Shown here: one piece after another, positions 18,900 through 27,298 of the stretch
Layout of the letters: every line of letters starts with the position of its first letter
How positions within the stretch are numbered: the first letter of the stretch is position 1
Assembly (NCBI GenBank): GCA_022788065.1
Contig: JALEWG010000105.1
Coordinates: forward strand, 1-35,079
From: Lachnospiraceae bacterium
GTDB lineage: Bacteria > Bacillota > Clostridia > Lachnospirales > Lachnospiraceae
Direction: 5' to 3'
DNA length: 35,079 nucleotides
Program-made: the position numbers and the translations under genes
Notes under the pieces: generated by a model
What the model was told of the DNA's origin: nothing
What the model saw: the letters and a program-made list of their open reading frames with translations, nothing else
Databases searched by the model: none

Positions 18900-19163
18900 T
18901 TGGCTAACATCAAATCTGCAAAGAAAAGAATTTTAGTAGCAGAAACCAAGGCTGCTAGAAACAAAGCGATCAGATCTAAAGTTAAAACTTATGTAAAGAA
19001 AGTTGAAGCTGCTATTACTGCCGGTGACAAGGCTGCTGCACAGGCTGCACTCGTAGCTGCTATCAGCGAAATCGACAAGGCTACTACCAAGGGCGTATAT
19101 CATAAGAATACCTCTTCCAGAAAAGTATCCCGTTTGTCTAAAGCTGTAAACGCAATGGCTTAA
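18900..19163 (+). CDS. rpsT: 30S ribosomal protein S20, TTG start
   Basis: S20 binds 16S rRNA early in 30S assembly. The 87-residue Lys/Ala-rich protein begins (M)ANIKSAKKRI, the standard S20 N-terminus, and continues with AARNKAIRSKVKTYVKKVE. The frame is open further upstream to an ATG at 18849, but that extension is not S20-like. The TTG at 18900 sits eight bases after a perfect GGAGG and gives the family length. Codon use is far more biased than in neighbours (GCT for Ala, AAA for Lys), as expected for high expression. It lies alone on the plus strand between gpr and holA, in the usual holA-rpsT-gpr neighbourhood but inverted. Confidence 0.97.
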   Translation: MANIKSAKKRILVAETKAARNKAIRSKVKTYVKKVEAAITAGDKAAAQAALVAAISEIDKATTKGVYHKNTSSRKVSRLSKAVNAMA

Positions 19164-19196
19164 TCATAAGACTGGATAGATTTACAAGAATATATT

Positions 19197-19237
19197 AAAA
19201 ACGCTTTCCTGAGGGTGTGTCGGGAAAGCGTTTTTTT
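19197..19237. terminator. Bidirectional terminator between rpsT and holA
   Basis: AACGCTTTCC (19200-19209) pairs with GGAAAGCGTT (19223-19232). Seven T follow on the plus strand and a run of five T follows on the minus strand, so one hairpin can end both rpsT and the long minus-strand operon finishing in holA. Confidence 0.92.
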
Positions 19238-19262
19238 ATGGGATTGTCGCACGTGCTTCGTT

Positions 19263-20237
19263 CTATATTATTTTTTGCGCGATCAGGAGTTCCACGGCCA
19301 TCCGGTCGCTCAGTCTTCCTGTCTTAACAGCCTCCTCGTATTCCACGCAGAGCTTCACGCAGGACAGGATCTGTTCATCTGTAAAAGCTCTGGCCTGAGC
19401 CATCAGCTTTCCTGCCGCAAAGGGCGGGATCTTAAGTCTTGAAGCAAGCTCCCCTTTTCCGCAGCCGGCCTCCAGAAGCTCCTTTGCCTGTAAAATCTGG
19501 TTAAACTGTCTCGCAATCAGAAACAGGATCCGCATAGGCGGTTCCTTTAGCGCCAGAAGGTCCTCATAAAGATCCATGGCCTTCCTTCTGTTTCCGGCAA
19601 CAATGGCGGATACCATTTCGAAGATCCGGTTGGACACATGGACGGTCCCGACGGCCTCCACATCCTCTTTCGTGATGACATCCCGGTCCGCTGTGTAGCA
19701 GATCAGCTTTTCTAACTCGTTCCGGATCAGTTCCATGTCATCGCCCGTGCGTTCCAGAAAGTATTCCATCACCGGTCTCGTGATCTTCTTTCCGTTTTTC
19801 GCCAGGATCCCTGCAGCCCACGTCATTAGCTGAGCAGCATCCTGTTTCTTTAACTCCGCCGCATACCCCAGCTCCTTCACTTTCTTATAGAGGCGGTTTC
19901 GCTTGTCCACCTCACTCTCACAGAAGATCATACAGGTCGTATCAGGCATGCCCGGCAGATACTCCACCAACTCCTCCGGTGCTCCCTTAAAGTACCCGCT
20001 GCCGTCGATGAGGATCAGTCTCCTCTCAGAAAAAAACGGCATGGTATCCGCGAGGCTGATGATCTCCCTCACATCCGGGTTCTTTCCCTCATAATAGTTA
20101 AAATTCATCGTATCGTCACCGATGATTGCTTCCTTAAGCCGCTTCTTATAGCTGTTTATGAGAAACGGCTCGTCCCCGAAAAGCAGATACGCCCGCCGGA
20201 AGGACCGTTCTCTGATATCCTGATTTAATGTCTGCAT
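19263..20237 (-). CDS. holA: DNA polymerase III subunit delta
   Basis: HolA is the clamp-loader subunit that opens the beta clamp. The 324-residue protein shows the family N-terminus AYLLFGDEPFLI, the segment TMPFFSERRLILI, and the C-terminal pattern with KEPPMRILFLIARQFNQIL. It lacks a functional Walker A, as expected for delta. SD GGAGGAG precedes the ATG. It follows the CcdA-TlpA gene by 11 bases and is the last gene of the minus-strand run that ends in the bidirectional terminator. The comEC-holA-rpsT neighbourhood is conserved in Firmicutes. Confidence 0.95.
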   Translation of the reverse strand: MQTLNQDIRERSFRRAYLLFGDEPFLINSYKKRLKEAIIGDDTMNFNYYEGKNPDVREIISLADTMPFFSERRLILIDGSGYFKGAPEELVEYLPGMPDTTCMIFCESEVDKRNRLYKKVKELGYAAELKKQDAAQLMTWAAGILAKNGKKITRPVMEYFLERTGDDMELIRNELEKLICYTADRDVITKEDVEAVGTVHVSNRIFEMVSAIVAGNRRKAMDLYEDLLALKEPPMRILFLIARQFNQILQAKELLEAGCGKGELASRLKIPPFAAGKLMAQARAFTDEQILSCVKLCVEYEEAVKTGRLSDRMAVELLIAQKII

Positions 20238-20248
20238 AATCTCCTCCG

Positions 20249-21496
20249 CTACTTTCCCGCCGAAACGCGTACACCGGTAACAGTCTGTTCGATGATACTG
20301 CGCATCATGTTCTCACTCATCTGTCCGACCACGTATCCGAACAGATTCCCGTCGGCATCGATCATGTACGTGGTCGGATACGATGTGATTCCGTACTCCA
20401 AGAGCACCTTTCCGCCCGGATCCATGAGAACCGGATACGTATACCCGTTCTCCTCAAGGAATTCCGCGATTCCCGCTTCGTCCTGTTCTCTTCCGTATCC
20501 CGGCGCAGCGATCCCCAGGATCACCACATCCGGATCCTCCATAGCCTGATATTCCTCGTAGAGCTTCTGGATGTCCGGCAGTTCATTTCTGCACGGGGGA
20601 CACCAGGTCGCCCAGAAATTTAAAAATATCGTCTTTCCGGCATAATCCGACAGTGTGTGCGAATTGCCATACTGGTCATATAACGTAAAATTAATGGCAG
20701 GTAATGCCTCCTCTGACGGCGTTTCTGTCTCTATGGCCGTCGTTTCCGCCTGCACGGCTTCGGTTTCTGATGCCGCCACAGTTTCTTTCACGCGCGGAGC
20801 AGAGACCTCCGACAGATATCCGGTCACAGAATTCATGGTTCCCGTAACCATCATAAATCCCATGAGGATTATCAAAACCGCCCCTGCTTTCACGGTGTAC
20901 CGTGTCATGTTTCCATATTTTTTCAGAAACCGGAGCACTGAATCCGTAAAAAGACCGGCAAAAAGAAACGGGATCAGAAATCCGGCCGTATAGACTGCGA
21001 TCAGAAGAAATCCCTTTGCCCGCGCCGCAGCGCCTGCGGCCATCATAAGAACGCCTGCAAGCGCCGGACCGACACAGGGCGTCCATGCAAAGCTGAAGAT
21101 AAAGCCCAAAAGGAACGCGGTCACCGGCGACATGGCAAGCACATCAACAGCAACCGGCAGTCTCCTCTCCTTTGAAAGCGCATCGGATGTACCGAACACG
21201 CCCAGCTGATAAAAGCCCATCAAGATTACAAGCAGGCCGCCGACCCTCGCGAACAGTGTCTGGTTCCCTTTAAAAAACCGTCCCAGCGCCGACGCGCCGA
21301 ATCCCAGCGCAAAAAAGGCAAAACTTACTCCTGCGCAAAAACACAGCATATGGAGCACGCTCCGTTTCTTCTTTCCGGTCAGGTATCCGATGTATAAAGG
21401 GATCACAGGCAGCACACACGGCGAAAAAAAGCTGATCAGTCCCTGCAAAAACACTGTCAGTGCCGGGACGCTGATATCTATCGAAAAACCATCCAT
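20249..21496 (-). CDS. CcdA-TlpA fusion: membrane thiol reductant transporter plus thioredoxin domain
   Basis: The 415-residue protein joins two redox modules. Residues 1-220 are a CcdA/DsbD-beta membrane domain with about six helices and the paired cysteines in FFSPCVLPVIPLY (Cys27) and FAWTPCVGPAL (Cys141). A Thr/Glu-rich linker (about 235-265) leads to a TlpA-like thioredoxin domain with FWATWCPPCRNE (Cys299, Cys302) and the cis-Pro segment ITSYPTTYMID. CcdA domains move electrons from cytosolic thioredoxin across the membrane; the attached domain would reduce or isomerise disulfides outside. Such a fusion could supply its own partner. It lies 30 bases after comEC and 11 before holA. Targets are unknown. 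Confidence 0.93.
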   Translation of the reverse strand: MDGFSIDISVPALTVFLQGLISFFSPCVLPVIPLYIGYLTGKKKRSVLHMLCFCAGVSFAFFALGFGASALGRFFKGNQTLFARVGGLLVILMGFYQLGVFGTSDALSKERRLPVAVDVLAMSPVTAFLLGFIFSFAWTPCVGPALAGVLMMAAGAAARAKGFLLIAVYTAGFLIPFLFAGLFTDSVLRFLKKYGNMTRYTVKAGAVLIILMGFMMVTGTMNSVTGYLSEVSAPRVKETVAASETEAVQAETTAIETETPSEEALPAINFTLYDQYGNSHTLSDYAGKTIFLNFWATWCPPCRNELPDIQKLYEEYQAMEDPDVVILGIAAPGYGREQDEAGIAEFLEENGYTYPVLMDPGGKVLLEYGITSYPTTYMIDADGNLFGYVVGQMSENMMRSIIEQTVTGVRVSAGK

Positions 21497-21526
21497 AGTT
21501 ATTCCTCCTCGTACTGCTCCAACATA

Positions 21527-23881
21527 TCAGATACCGCCCGGTCTGTCAAGCCATCCGGATATTTCCAGACGCCTGCCATCCGTCTTGACAAGTATGGCTC
21601 CGGAGCGGGCCGTGTCAAACCGGACGGCGCCCATGGCTTCGCACCGGTCTGTCACCTCTCCGGCCGGGTGCCCATAGAAATTCCCCTCCCCATAGGAAAA
21701 GATCACGTACTGCGGCCGGACCGCCTCAAGAAATTCCTGTCCGGTGGAGGACGCGGAGCCGTGATGGGCAGCTTTCAGAACCGTGACCGGGCACAGGACG
21801 CCTGCTTCTTCCATTGTTCTTTCGGCCTCTGTCCCCGCGTCGCCGGTCAGAAGCATAGAAAAGTCTTCATATCGGAAAAGAAGGACCAGCGAGCCATCAT
21901 TCCGGTCCGTGAGCCTCCCCTGCCCCGTCGGGGAGAGACAGAGGATCTCTGTCTTTTTTCCCAGAATCTCTCCGGGACTCTCGCCCGCCTTCAGATAGGT
22001 GACCGGGATCATCCGTTCCGAAGCCAGTGCAGCAAGCTCATGGTTCACGGGGTCATCCTTAAGCGCTTCGGACAGGATCAGCCTTCCAAGGGAAATGCCG
22101 CATTCCGACGTTTCCAGCAGATACCGGATTCCGTTCACATGATCCAGGTCCCCGTGCGTGACTGCCGCAGCCTCCAGATGCCGGATCCCTCTGCTTTTTA
22201 AATACGGAACCAGGCACTCGCCTCCCGGATCTCTTTTCTGACTGCTGCCGCAGTCCACCAGCATGGTCCTGTTTCCGGCGGAGATCACGATTCCATCCCC
22301 CTGTCCCACATCGAGGAATGTGATGGAAAACCCGCTGTTTCCCGACGGAAACAGAAAAAGTGCGCCGCAGAGCCACAGAATGAGCCACTGCTTCCCGCGG
22401 TGAGCCGCAAGCCATGTTCCGGCCAGAATACAGCAGTAAAAAGCTGCAATCGCCGAAAATGCCGGCACCCCGGGCACCAGAGACGCCCCGGGGAACTCCC
22501 GGACCCGCTCACACAGCATCTGATAGAGGAAGAGGATCCAGTGGGCGCCTCCGAAAAGCACACGGCCCAGAGGTATGGCAAGGAACGATCCAGCCGTTCC
22601 CAGGATTCCCGAGACAAGCACCAGTGTCATGAGCGGAATGACCAGAAGGTTCAGAAAACCCGCATAAGCCGGTAATTCAAAGGCAGTCCGAAGGATCACC
22701 GGTGCTGTCATCATCTGGATCGAAAAGCTCAGGAAAACGCTCTCCGTTTTCTTTCCCGTTTTCATGCGCCTCACAAGGTACTGTCCGGGAAACCAGACGG
22801 CTGCCACGGCGAGAAACGAGAGCTGAAACGAGGCCTGTGTGAGCAGATACGGTCTCCACAGGAGTATACCGATCAATGGCACACACATGGCGGAAGGCCT
22901 GTCGTACGTTCTCCCGCATGTCTCCGCAAGGAAGGAGATCCCCATCATAAATACAGACCGGATCACGGACGGGCCGAATCCGGCCAATGCACCGTAAACC
23001 ATCAAAGCCAGAAATGAGACCAGTCCGGCTGCCGGATATCCCGCCCCCAGTCTTCTGAAAAGCTTCCAGAGCCCCATGCCGATCACGGACATATGGAGTC
23101 CGCTGATGGCGAGAAGGTGGGAGATCCCGTTTTTGCGATACAACTCATACGTTCCGGGATCCAGATCATTCCTGTCCCCCAGAAGGACTGCCTTCAGGAT
23201 CCCGGCATCGTCCGCCTTAGCGGCGGCGTCGATTTTTTCGGACAGGATCTGACGGAGATTTCGGATTCCTTCCCGCGCCGCCAGGTACCGGCCATCCGTG
23301 ACTGCGCAGTTCTCTCCCGTGAGGATCCCGGATACGCCGGCCGAGCGGCAGTAGCGTCTGTAATCAAAACCTCCCGGATTGCCGGCCCGGTCCGGCAGTT
23401 TAAGCGTCCCTGCAATCTGCACCTCCATGCCGATCTTCACGCCCGGCTCCTGTTTCAGATAGACACAGAGCCTCCTCACCGTCCATTGCCCCGATGTGTC
23501 AGTGACCGTACAGGCTCCAAGAAGCAGCCGGCTCCCGTACCCGGTCTCACCGACATCCAGGACAGTCCCGGTGACAGCCCGCTCCTCTCGCAGGCACTTA
23601 AGGATCCGTTCCTCTTCCTCCCGGAAATTCTCTCGCTCCTGCTCCATGCGGAATATGCCGACCCACAGTCCCGACAGGACCAGCAAAAAGGCCGGCCCCC
23701 ATCCTCCCGCCTTTCCTCTTTTTCGCACGGCTGAAAATCCAGCCACGCAAAGAAAGGCAGAAATCAGGGCTGCCGGCCCGAATCTCAGAATACCTGTCAT
23801 CCCAAGGGCCATCGTCTCTCCAAGTACCAGTCCCCCCGCGAGATACACAAGCGGTCTATTGATCTGTTTTTCCTCCTTCAA
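21527..23881 (-). CDS. comEC: ComEC/Rec2 DNA-uptake channel
   Basis: ComEC forms the inner-membrane channel for single-stranded DNA in natural transformation. The product of about 784 residues has an N-terminal domain with membrane segments, the Competence domain (GISHLLAISGLHMSVIGMG and many helices), and, from about residue 520, a metallo-beta-lactamase-fold domain. That domain has FLDVGQGDG, THGDLDH and AAHHGSA, which keep its metal-binding residues. Start choice is hard: TTG at 23902 or TTG at 23881, both with weak SD sites inside gerMN. The typical ComEC start (…RPLVYLAGG) favours the shorter form. A GGAGG sits eight bases before an in-frame ATC. No comEA or comEB is in the window. Confidence 0.94.
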   Translation of the reverse strand: MKEEKQINRPLVYLAGGLVLGETMALGMTGILRFGPAALISAFLCVAGFSAVRKRGKAGGWGPAFLLVLSGLWVGIFRMEQERENFREEEERILKCLREERAVTGTVLDVGETGYGSRLLLGACTVTDTSGQWTVRRLCVYLKQEPGVKIGMEVQIAGTLKLPDRAGNPGGFDYRRYCRSAGVSGILTGENCAVTDGRYLAAREGIRNLRQILSEKIDAAAKADDAGILKAVLLGDRNDLDPGTYELYRKNGISHLLAISGLHMSVIGMGLWKLFRRLGAGYPAAGLVSFLALMVYGALAGFGPSVIRSVFMMGISFLAETCGRTYDRPSAMCVPLIGILLWRPYLLTQASFQLSFLAVAAVWFPGQYLVRRMKTGKKTESVFLSFSIQMMTAPVILRTAFELPAYAGFLNLLVIPLMTLVLVSGILGTAGSFLAIPLGRVLFGGAHWILFLYQMLCERVREFPGASLVPGVPAFSAIAAFYCCILAGTWLAAHRGKQWLILWLCGALFLFPSGNSGFSITFLDVGQGDGIVISAGNRTMLVDCGSSQKRDPGGECLVPYLKSRGIRHLEAAAVTHGDLDHVNGIRYLLETSECGISLGRLILSEALKDDPVNHELAALASERMIPVTYLKAGESPGEILGKKTEILCLSPTGQGRLTDRNDGSLVLLFRYEDFSMLLTGDAGTEAERTMEEAGVLCPVTVLKAAHHGSASSTGQEFLEAVRPQYVIFSYGEGNFYGHPAGEVTDRCEAMGAVRFDTARSGAILVKTDGRRLEISGWLDRPGGI

Positions 23882-24794
23882 TATACTCGTAATTCCGTTC
23901 AAACACGGTGCTCAGAGGAATCGAATCCCGGAACACCGCATCCTGCGAGCCGTTGATCCGGATCTGAACCCGGCTCACCGTTGACAGCTCTGACAGGGAA
24001 TTGACAATCGAGTAAATGGGAATATAATCCCTTACCTCCAGCGTGTTGTCCAGAAATGTCGCATCCAGATTGATGGAGCACACACTCTCATTTACAGTAA
24101 CATTTAAAAGCTTCACATCCCGCGGAATCGCCGCGTACGCTCCCGGCTTTTCCGGCCCCTCGATCAGCTGCTCCACGATCAGCTTCTCCACCGACGTGTT
24201 GGTGCTTCTCATGACCTCCCGCTTCTCCTCCACCAGAAAGTCTCCCGTCTCGTTGGCGAAGTACAGAGTCAGTTCCGTTTTCTCGAAGGAATTGATGTCC
24301 CGGATACTGTCTACAAAGTCTGACGCCGTCAGCATTCCGACCGGATTTCCCGCGCTGTCCACAATGGGCTGGTCTCCGCAGTAGATCACAAGATATTCAA
24401 TTCCCGGGATCTGTGTCAGAGTTTTTGTCAGCGCCGCCCTGCACAGGATCTCCTGCACCGAATTCATCAGCGCATAGCTGGCATCCACGTACAGATGGAG
24501 AACATTTTCCTCCAGACGGAACGTCACCTTCTCCATCTGTCCCGGCATGGCCGTCTGGCAGTCCAGATCCGACGGAACGGCTCCCAGACGCGCAAGGAAC
24601 TCCTGGACCAGCTCCTCCAGCTTCTCCGTGCCGGTTTCATACCCGTTCCCGATCAGTTTGTTCCCGGCCGAATTCAGGTAATAAATCGTGTACTCCTGGA
24701 GTCCGGAATCCGCTTTTCGGGACCGGCAGCCAGCGCACAGAGCAATGACCGCCAGTAAGAGGAAAACTGCAAAGATCCTTTTTCGATTCTTCAT
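23856..24794 (-). CDS. GerMN-domain lipoprotein
   Basis: This 312-residue exported protein has a signal peptide with a probable lipid-attachment Cys at 23 (ALCAGC, though the -3 position is Cys instead of Leu). Two GerMN domains follow, near residues 70-170 and 200-300; each carries the LYVDASY or INLDATF type strand and the LVEQLIEGPE helix. GerMN domains occur in Bacillus GerM, needed for germination and engulfment, and in actinobacterial LpqB. SD AGGAGG precedes the ATG. It follows a sensor kinase by 14 bases and overlaps comEC. Pairing of a GerMN lipoprotein with a kinase recalls MtrB-LpqB, which suggests an accessory sensor role; this is inference. Confidence 0.88.
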   Translation of the reverse strand: MKNRKRIFAVFLLLAVIALCAGCRSRKADSGLQEYTIYYLNSAGNKLIGNGYETGTEKLEELVQEFLARLGAVPSDLDCQTAMPGQMEKVTFRLEENVLHLYVDASYALMNSVQEILCRAALTKTLTQIPGIEYLVIYCGDQPIVDSAGNPVGMLTASDFVDSIRDINSFEKTELTLYFANETGDFLVEEKREVMRSTNTSVEKLIVEQLIEGPEKPGAYAAIPRDVKLLNVTVNESVCSINLDATFLDNTLEVRDYIPIYSIVNSLSELSTVSRVQIRINGSQDAVFRDSIPLSTVFERNYEYIEGGKTDQ

Positions 24795-24808
24795 ATGGTT
24801 CTCTCCTC

Positions 24809-26281
24809 CTATGGTATGTAAATTAACGGAATGCGGACAAGAAACACGGTTCCCTCGCCTTCCCTGCTCTCCACACGGACCGCACCGTGATGCAGCAGAA
24901 TCACGCTCTTCGTGATGGCAAGTCCGAGACCTGTACCTCCGGTCTCTCTGGATCTCGCCTTGTCGACCCGGTAAAACCGTTCAAATACCCGTTCCCTGAA
25001 TTCTTCCGGGATCCCGATTCCAGAATCCGCCACTTTCAGATAGAAGAATTTATGGTCTGCATCCAGCGTCACGCGGACCCAGCCGTCTTCCCGGTTATAT
25101 TTGATGGCATTCTCAACCAGATTATTGACTGCCAGTGAGAATTTGACTTCGTCAATATCCGCCGTCACTTCCCGCATGCTCTCGAAGATCAGCTCAATAT
25201 TCCGTTTTCTCGCAATGGGACGCAGGCGTTTAAGCACCATCTCCACCTGCCGGTTGATATCCGAGGAGACAATATTGGTCTCCGGCGCTGCCTTGTCCAT
25301 GCGGACCAGGCTCAGAAGATCGTCAATGATCTTGCTCTCGCGGTCGATCTCATCGGAGATATCCGACATAAATTCCTTATAGAGCTCCTGCGGAACCTCG
25401 TCCATACTCATCAGGGAATCTGCCAGTACGCGGATCGAGGTGATCGGCGTCTTAAGCTCGTGGGACACGTTGGATACAAATTCCTGGCGGGATCTCTCCA
25501 CCGAGCGGATCGTATTGAGCATCCGGGTCAGCGATTCGGAAATCTTCTTTGTTTCCCGGTAGGTTTCCTCACAGATATCCTCGTCCAGATTTCCCTCCGC
25601 CACCCGGTTGATCGAAGATACCAGGGCGTCGAAAGGTCTCATGGCCATATTGACAGCCGCAAGCGCCAGGATCAGGATCACGACCAGAACCAGAAGCTGA
25701 TAGAACGCCGACTTCTCTTTCAGGCTTTCCTCCAGGTTCAGCATACTTTCCGTAGAGGCCGTCACCAGCATCACCCCGGCTGTCCTGGCCGGAGCTTTGC
25801 TGTCCGGCGTATTCACGTTCTCCGTGATCGGGATCGCCAGCACAAAATAGTGCTTTTCCGTATTGTATTTGTTCGTACTCTCTCCCTGAAAACAGCGGAT
25901 GGTTTCCTCTGAAATACAGATCTTTCCCTCAGACAGAGAAAATGTATCCTTAATGATCTTAAAACCCGGATTTACGATAATAATACGCCCGTTATAAATA
26001 TCCGCCAGCATGGAAAGCTCTGTGTCGATCCCCGACTTGTCCGCCGCTGTCCCGGACAGATATCCGGTCCTGGACATCTTGTTGCTCAGGATCTGGCACT
26101 GGTTCTGGACGTCGATGATCCTTCTGTTGACCTGATTCTGGCGCGAGGAGCTCGCAAGCACGCGCCCCTGGATCATGAGCGGCACCATACATGCCAGAAT
26201 CGCAAACAGAAGAAGCGGGAGCTTGATACTCGGCGTGTGGACACGGTACAGCTCTTCAATCTTACTGCGGAGCGTTTTCAT
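24809..26281 (-). CDS. Sensor histidine kinase without adjacent response regulator
   Basis: The 490-residue membrane kinase has TM1 at about 20-37, an extracytoplasmic sensor region (about 40-192), TM2 at about 194-212, a HAMP domain, and a HisKA domain with phospho-acceptor His274 (FVSNVSHELKTPI). The HATPase domain has the N box NNLVENAIKYN (N387), DSGIGIP (419-425), FERFYR and GGTGLGLAI. All catalytic motifs are intact. The sequence type resembles PhoR/WalK-like kinases. The ATG at 26281 follows GGTGGAGG and lies inside the end of degV (20-base overlap), so translation is coupled. No response regulator gene is nearby, so the partner is elsewhere. Confidence 0.95.
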   Translation of the reverse strand: MKTLRSKIEELYRVHTPSIKLPLLLFAILACMVPLMIQGRVLASSSRQNQVNRRIIDVQNQCQILSNKMSRTGYLSGTAADKSGIDTELSMLADIYNGRIIIVNPGFKIIKDTFSLSEGKICISEETIRCFQGESTNKYNTEKHYFVLAIPITENVNTPDSKAPARTAGVMLVTASTESMLNLEESLKEKSAFYQLLVLVVILILALAAVNMAMRPFDALVSSINRVAEGNLDEDICEETYRETKKISESLTRMLNTIRSVERSRQEFVSNVSHELKTPITSIRVLADSLMSMDEVPQELYKEFMSDISDEIDRESKIIDDLLSLVRMDKAAPETNIVSSDINRQVEMVLKRLRPIARKRNIELIFESMREVTADIDEVKFSLAVNNLVENAIKYNREDGWVRVTLDADHKFFYLKVADSGIGIPEEFRERVFERFYRVDKARSRETGGTGLGLAITKSVILLHHGAVRVESREGEGTVFLVRIPLIYIP

Positions 26282-27152
26282 CTTCCTCCACCATCTTTCT
26301 GGTCGCCGTAAGTGCAAGACAGCCCGGCCCGATATGACAGGAAATACTCAGGGACAGCGGTGCGATAAAGATATCCGCCTCCGGATACGTCTCCTGTACC
26401 TCCTTCATAAATTCCACAGCCGCCTCCTCGTTCTGGGTGTGGGCAATTGCCAGATGGGTGTGTCTGCATTCCGGATCGCGAAGCCGTGTCTCCAGTTCCT
26501 TCCGGATCGCATTCATCATGATCAATTTCGCCTGCTTCATGGTTCTCGCCTTGGCATAAGCGTCCAACTTCTCGCCGAAAATGCTGAGAACCGGCTTGAT
26601 CTTTAAGAGCGTGCCGAGTATGGCCGCAGCCGGAGTGATGCGCCCTCCCTTTTTCAGATATTTTAACGTATCCACTGTGACGAAAATGCTGGAATCAAAT
26701 TTCGTCTCCTCCAGGCGTTTCTTTACCTTTGCCGCATCGGCTCCCTGGCTGATCAGAAGCTTCGCATCCTTCACCGACTGGAGCTGCGTGACAGAAATTC
26801 TCTGATTGTTTACAACAAAGACCTTTCCCTCGTATTTTTCATCCTCCGCCAGCATCATGGCCGTCTCGCAGGATCCGGACAGACCGCTGGACATCGGAAT
26901 ATGGACAAGCTGGTCATAGTCTTTTAACACGTCGTCCCAGAGATTCATGACCGATTCCGGCGACGGCTGGGAGGTGGAAATATCCGCGTCCTCGCCCAGT
27001 CTTTTATAAAAATCCTCCTGTGTCAGAGTGATATCTTCAAAGTACGTTTCCCCGTCGATCATAAAGGGCATCGGCAGAACAAATACCTCCATCTCCTTTG
27101 CCTGCTTCTGTGTGATTCCGCTGTTGCTGTCTGTTACAACCGCAATTCTCAT
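26262..27152 (-). CDS. DegV family fatty-acid-binding protein
   Basis: This 296-residue cytosolic DegV/FakB-type protein binds one fatty acid between two domains and in studied cases presents it to the kinase FakA. Visible signatures are IAVVTDSNSGI at the N-terminus, ISTSQPSPESV, HIPMSSGLSGS, VDTLKYLKKGGRI and ISCHIGPGCLAL. The ATG at 27152 has GAGGAG seven bases upstream and is chosen over a start five codons earlier. It is first in the minus-strand run degV-kinase-gerMN-comEC-ccdA/tlpA-holA. A weak -10 (TAAAAT) lies upstream without a clear -35. Whether a fakA partner exists cannot be seen. Confidence 0.94.
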   Translation of the reverse strand: MRIAVVTDSNSGITQKQAKEMEVFVLPMPFMIDGETYFEDITLTQEDFYKRLGEDADISTSQPSPESVMNLWDDVLKDYDQLVHIPMSSGLSGSCETAMMLAEDEKYEGKVFVVNNQRISVTQLQSVKDAKLLISQGADAAKVKKRLEETKFDSSIFVTVDTLKYLKKGGRITPAAAILGTLLKIKPVLSIFGEKLDAYAKARTMKQAKLIMMNAIRKELETRLRDPECRHTHLAIAHTQNEEAAVEFMKEVQETYPEADIFIAPLSLSISCHIGPGCLALTATRKMVEEDENAPQ

Positions 27153-27239
27153 GAATAAACTCCTCACTTTCCTGTGTCATAAGCATGTTTCATTTTACCT
27201 TATTTTCTTCAGAAATGGAAGTGCAAAACACAGAAAGTA

Positions 27240-27268
27240 TGGACGAAATTTTCAATTTGAGTTATAAT
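27240..27268 (+). promoter_or_regulatory. Sigma-A promoter of the zinc-ribbon gene
   Basis: TGGACG (27240-27245), 17 bases, TATAAT (27263-27268). The -10 box is perfect and the -35 box matches four of six. It lies in the 146-base divergent gap with degV. Confidence 0.7.
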
Positions 27269-27298
27269 CGTAACAGTTTATCAGAAAGGAAGAACGCT

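Noticed and set aside
27170-27220. Sigma-A promoter of degV
   Set aside because: A TAAAAT -10 is present on the minus strand, but no -35 better than two of six lies at a normal distance.
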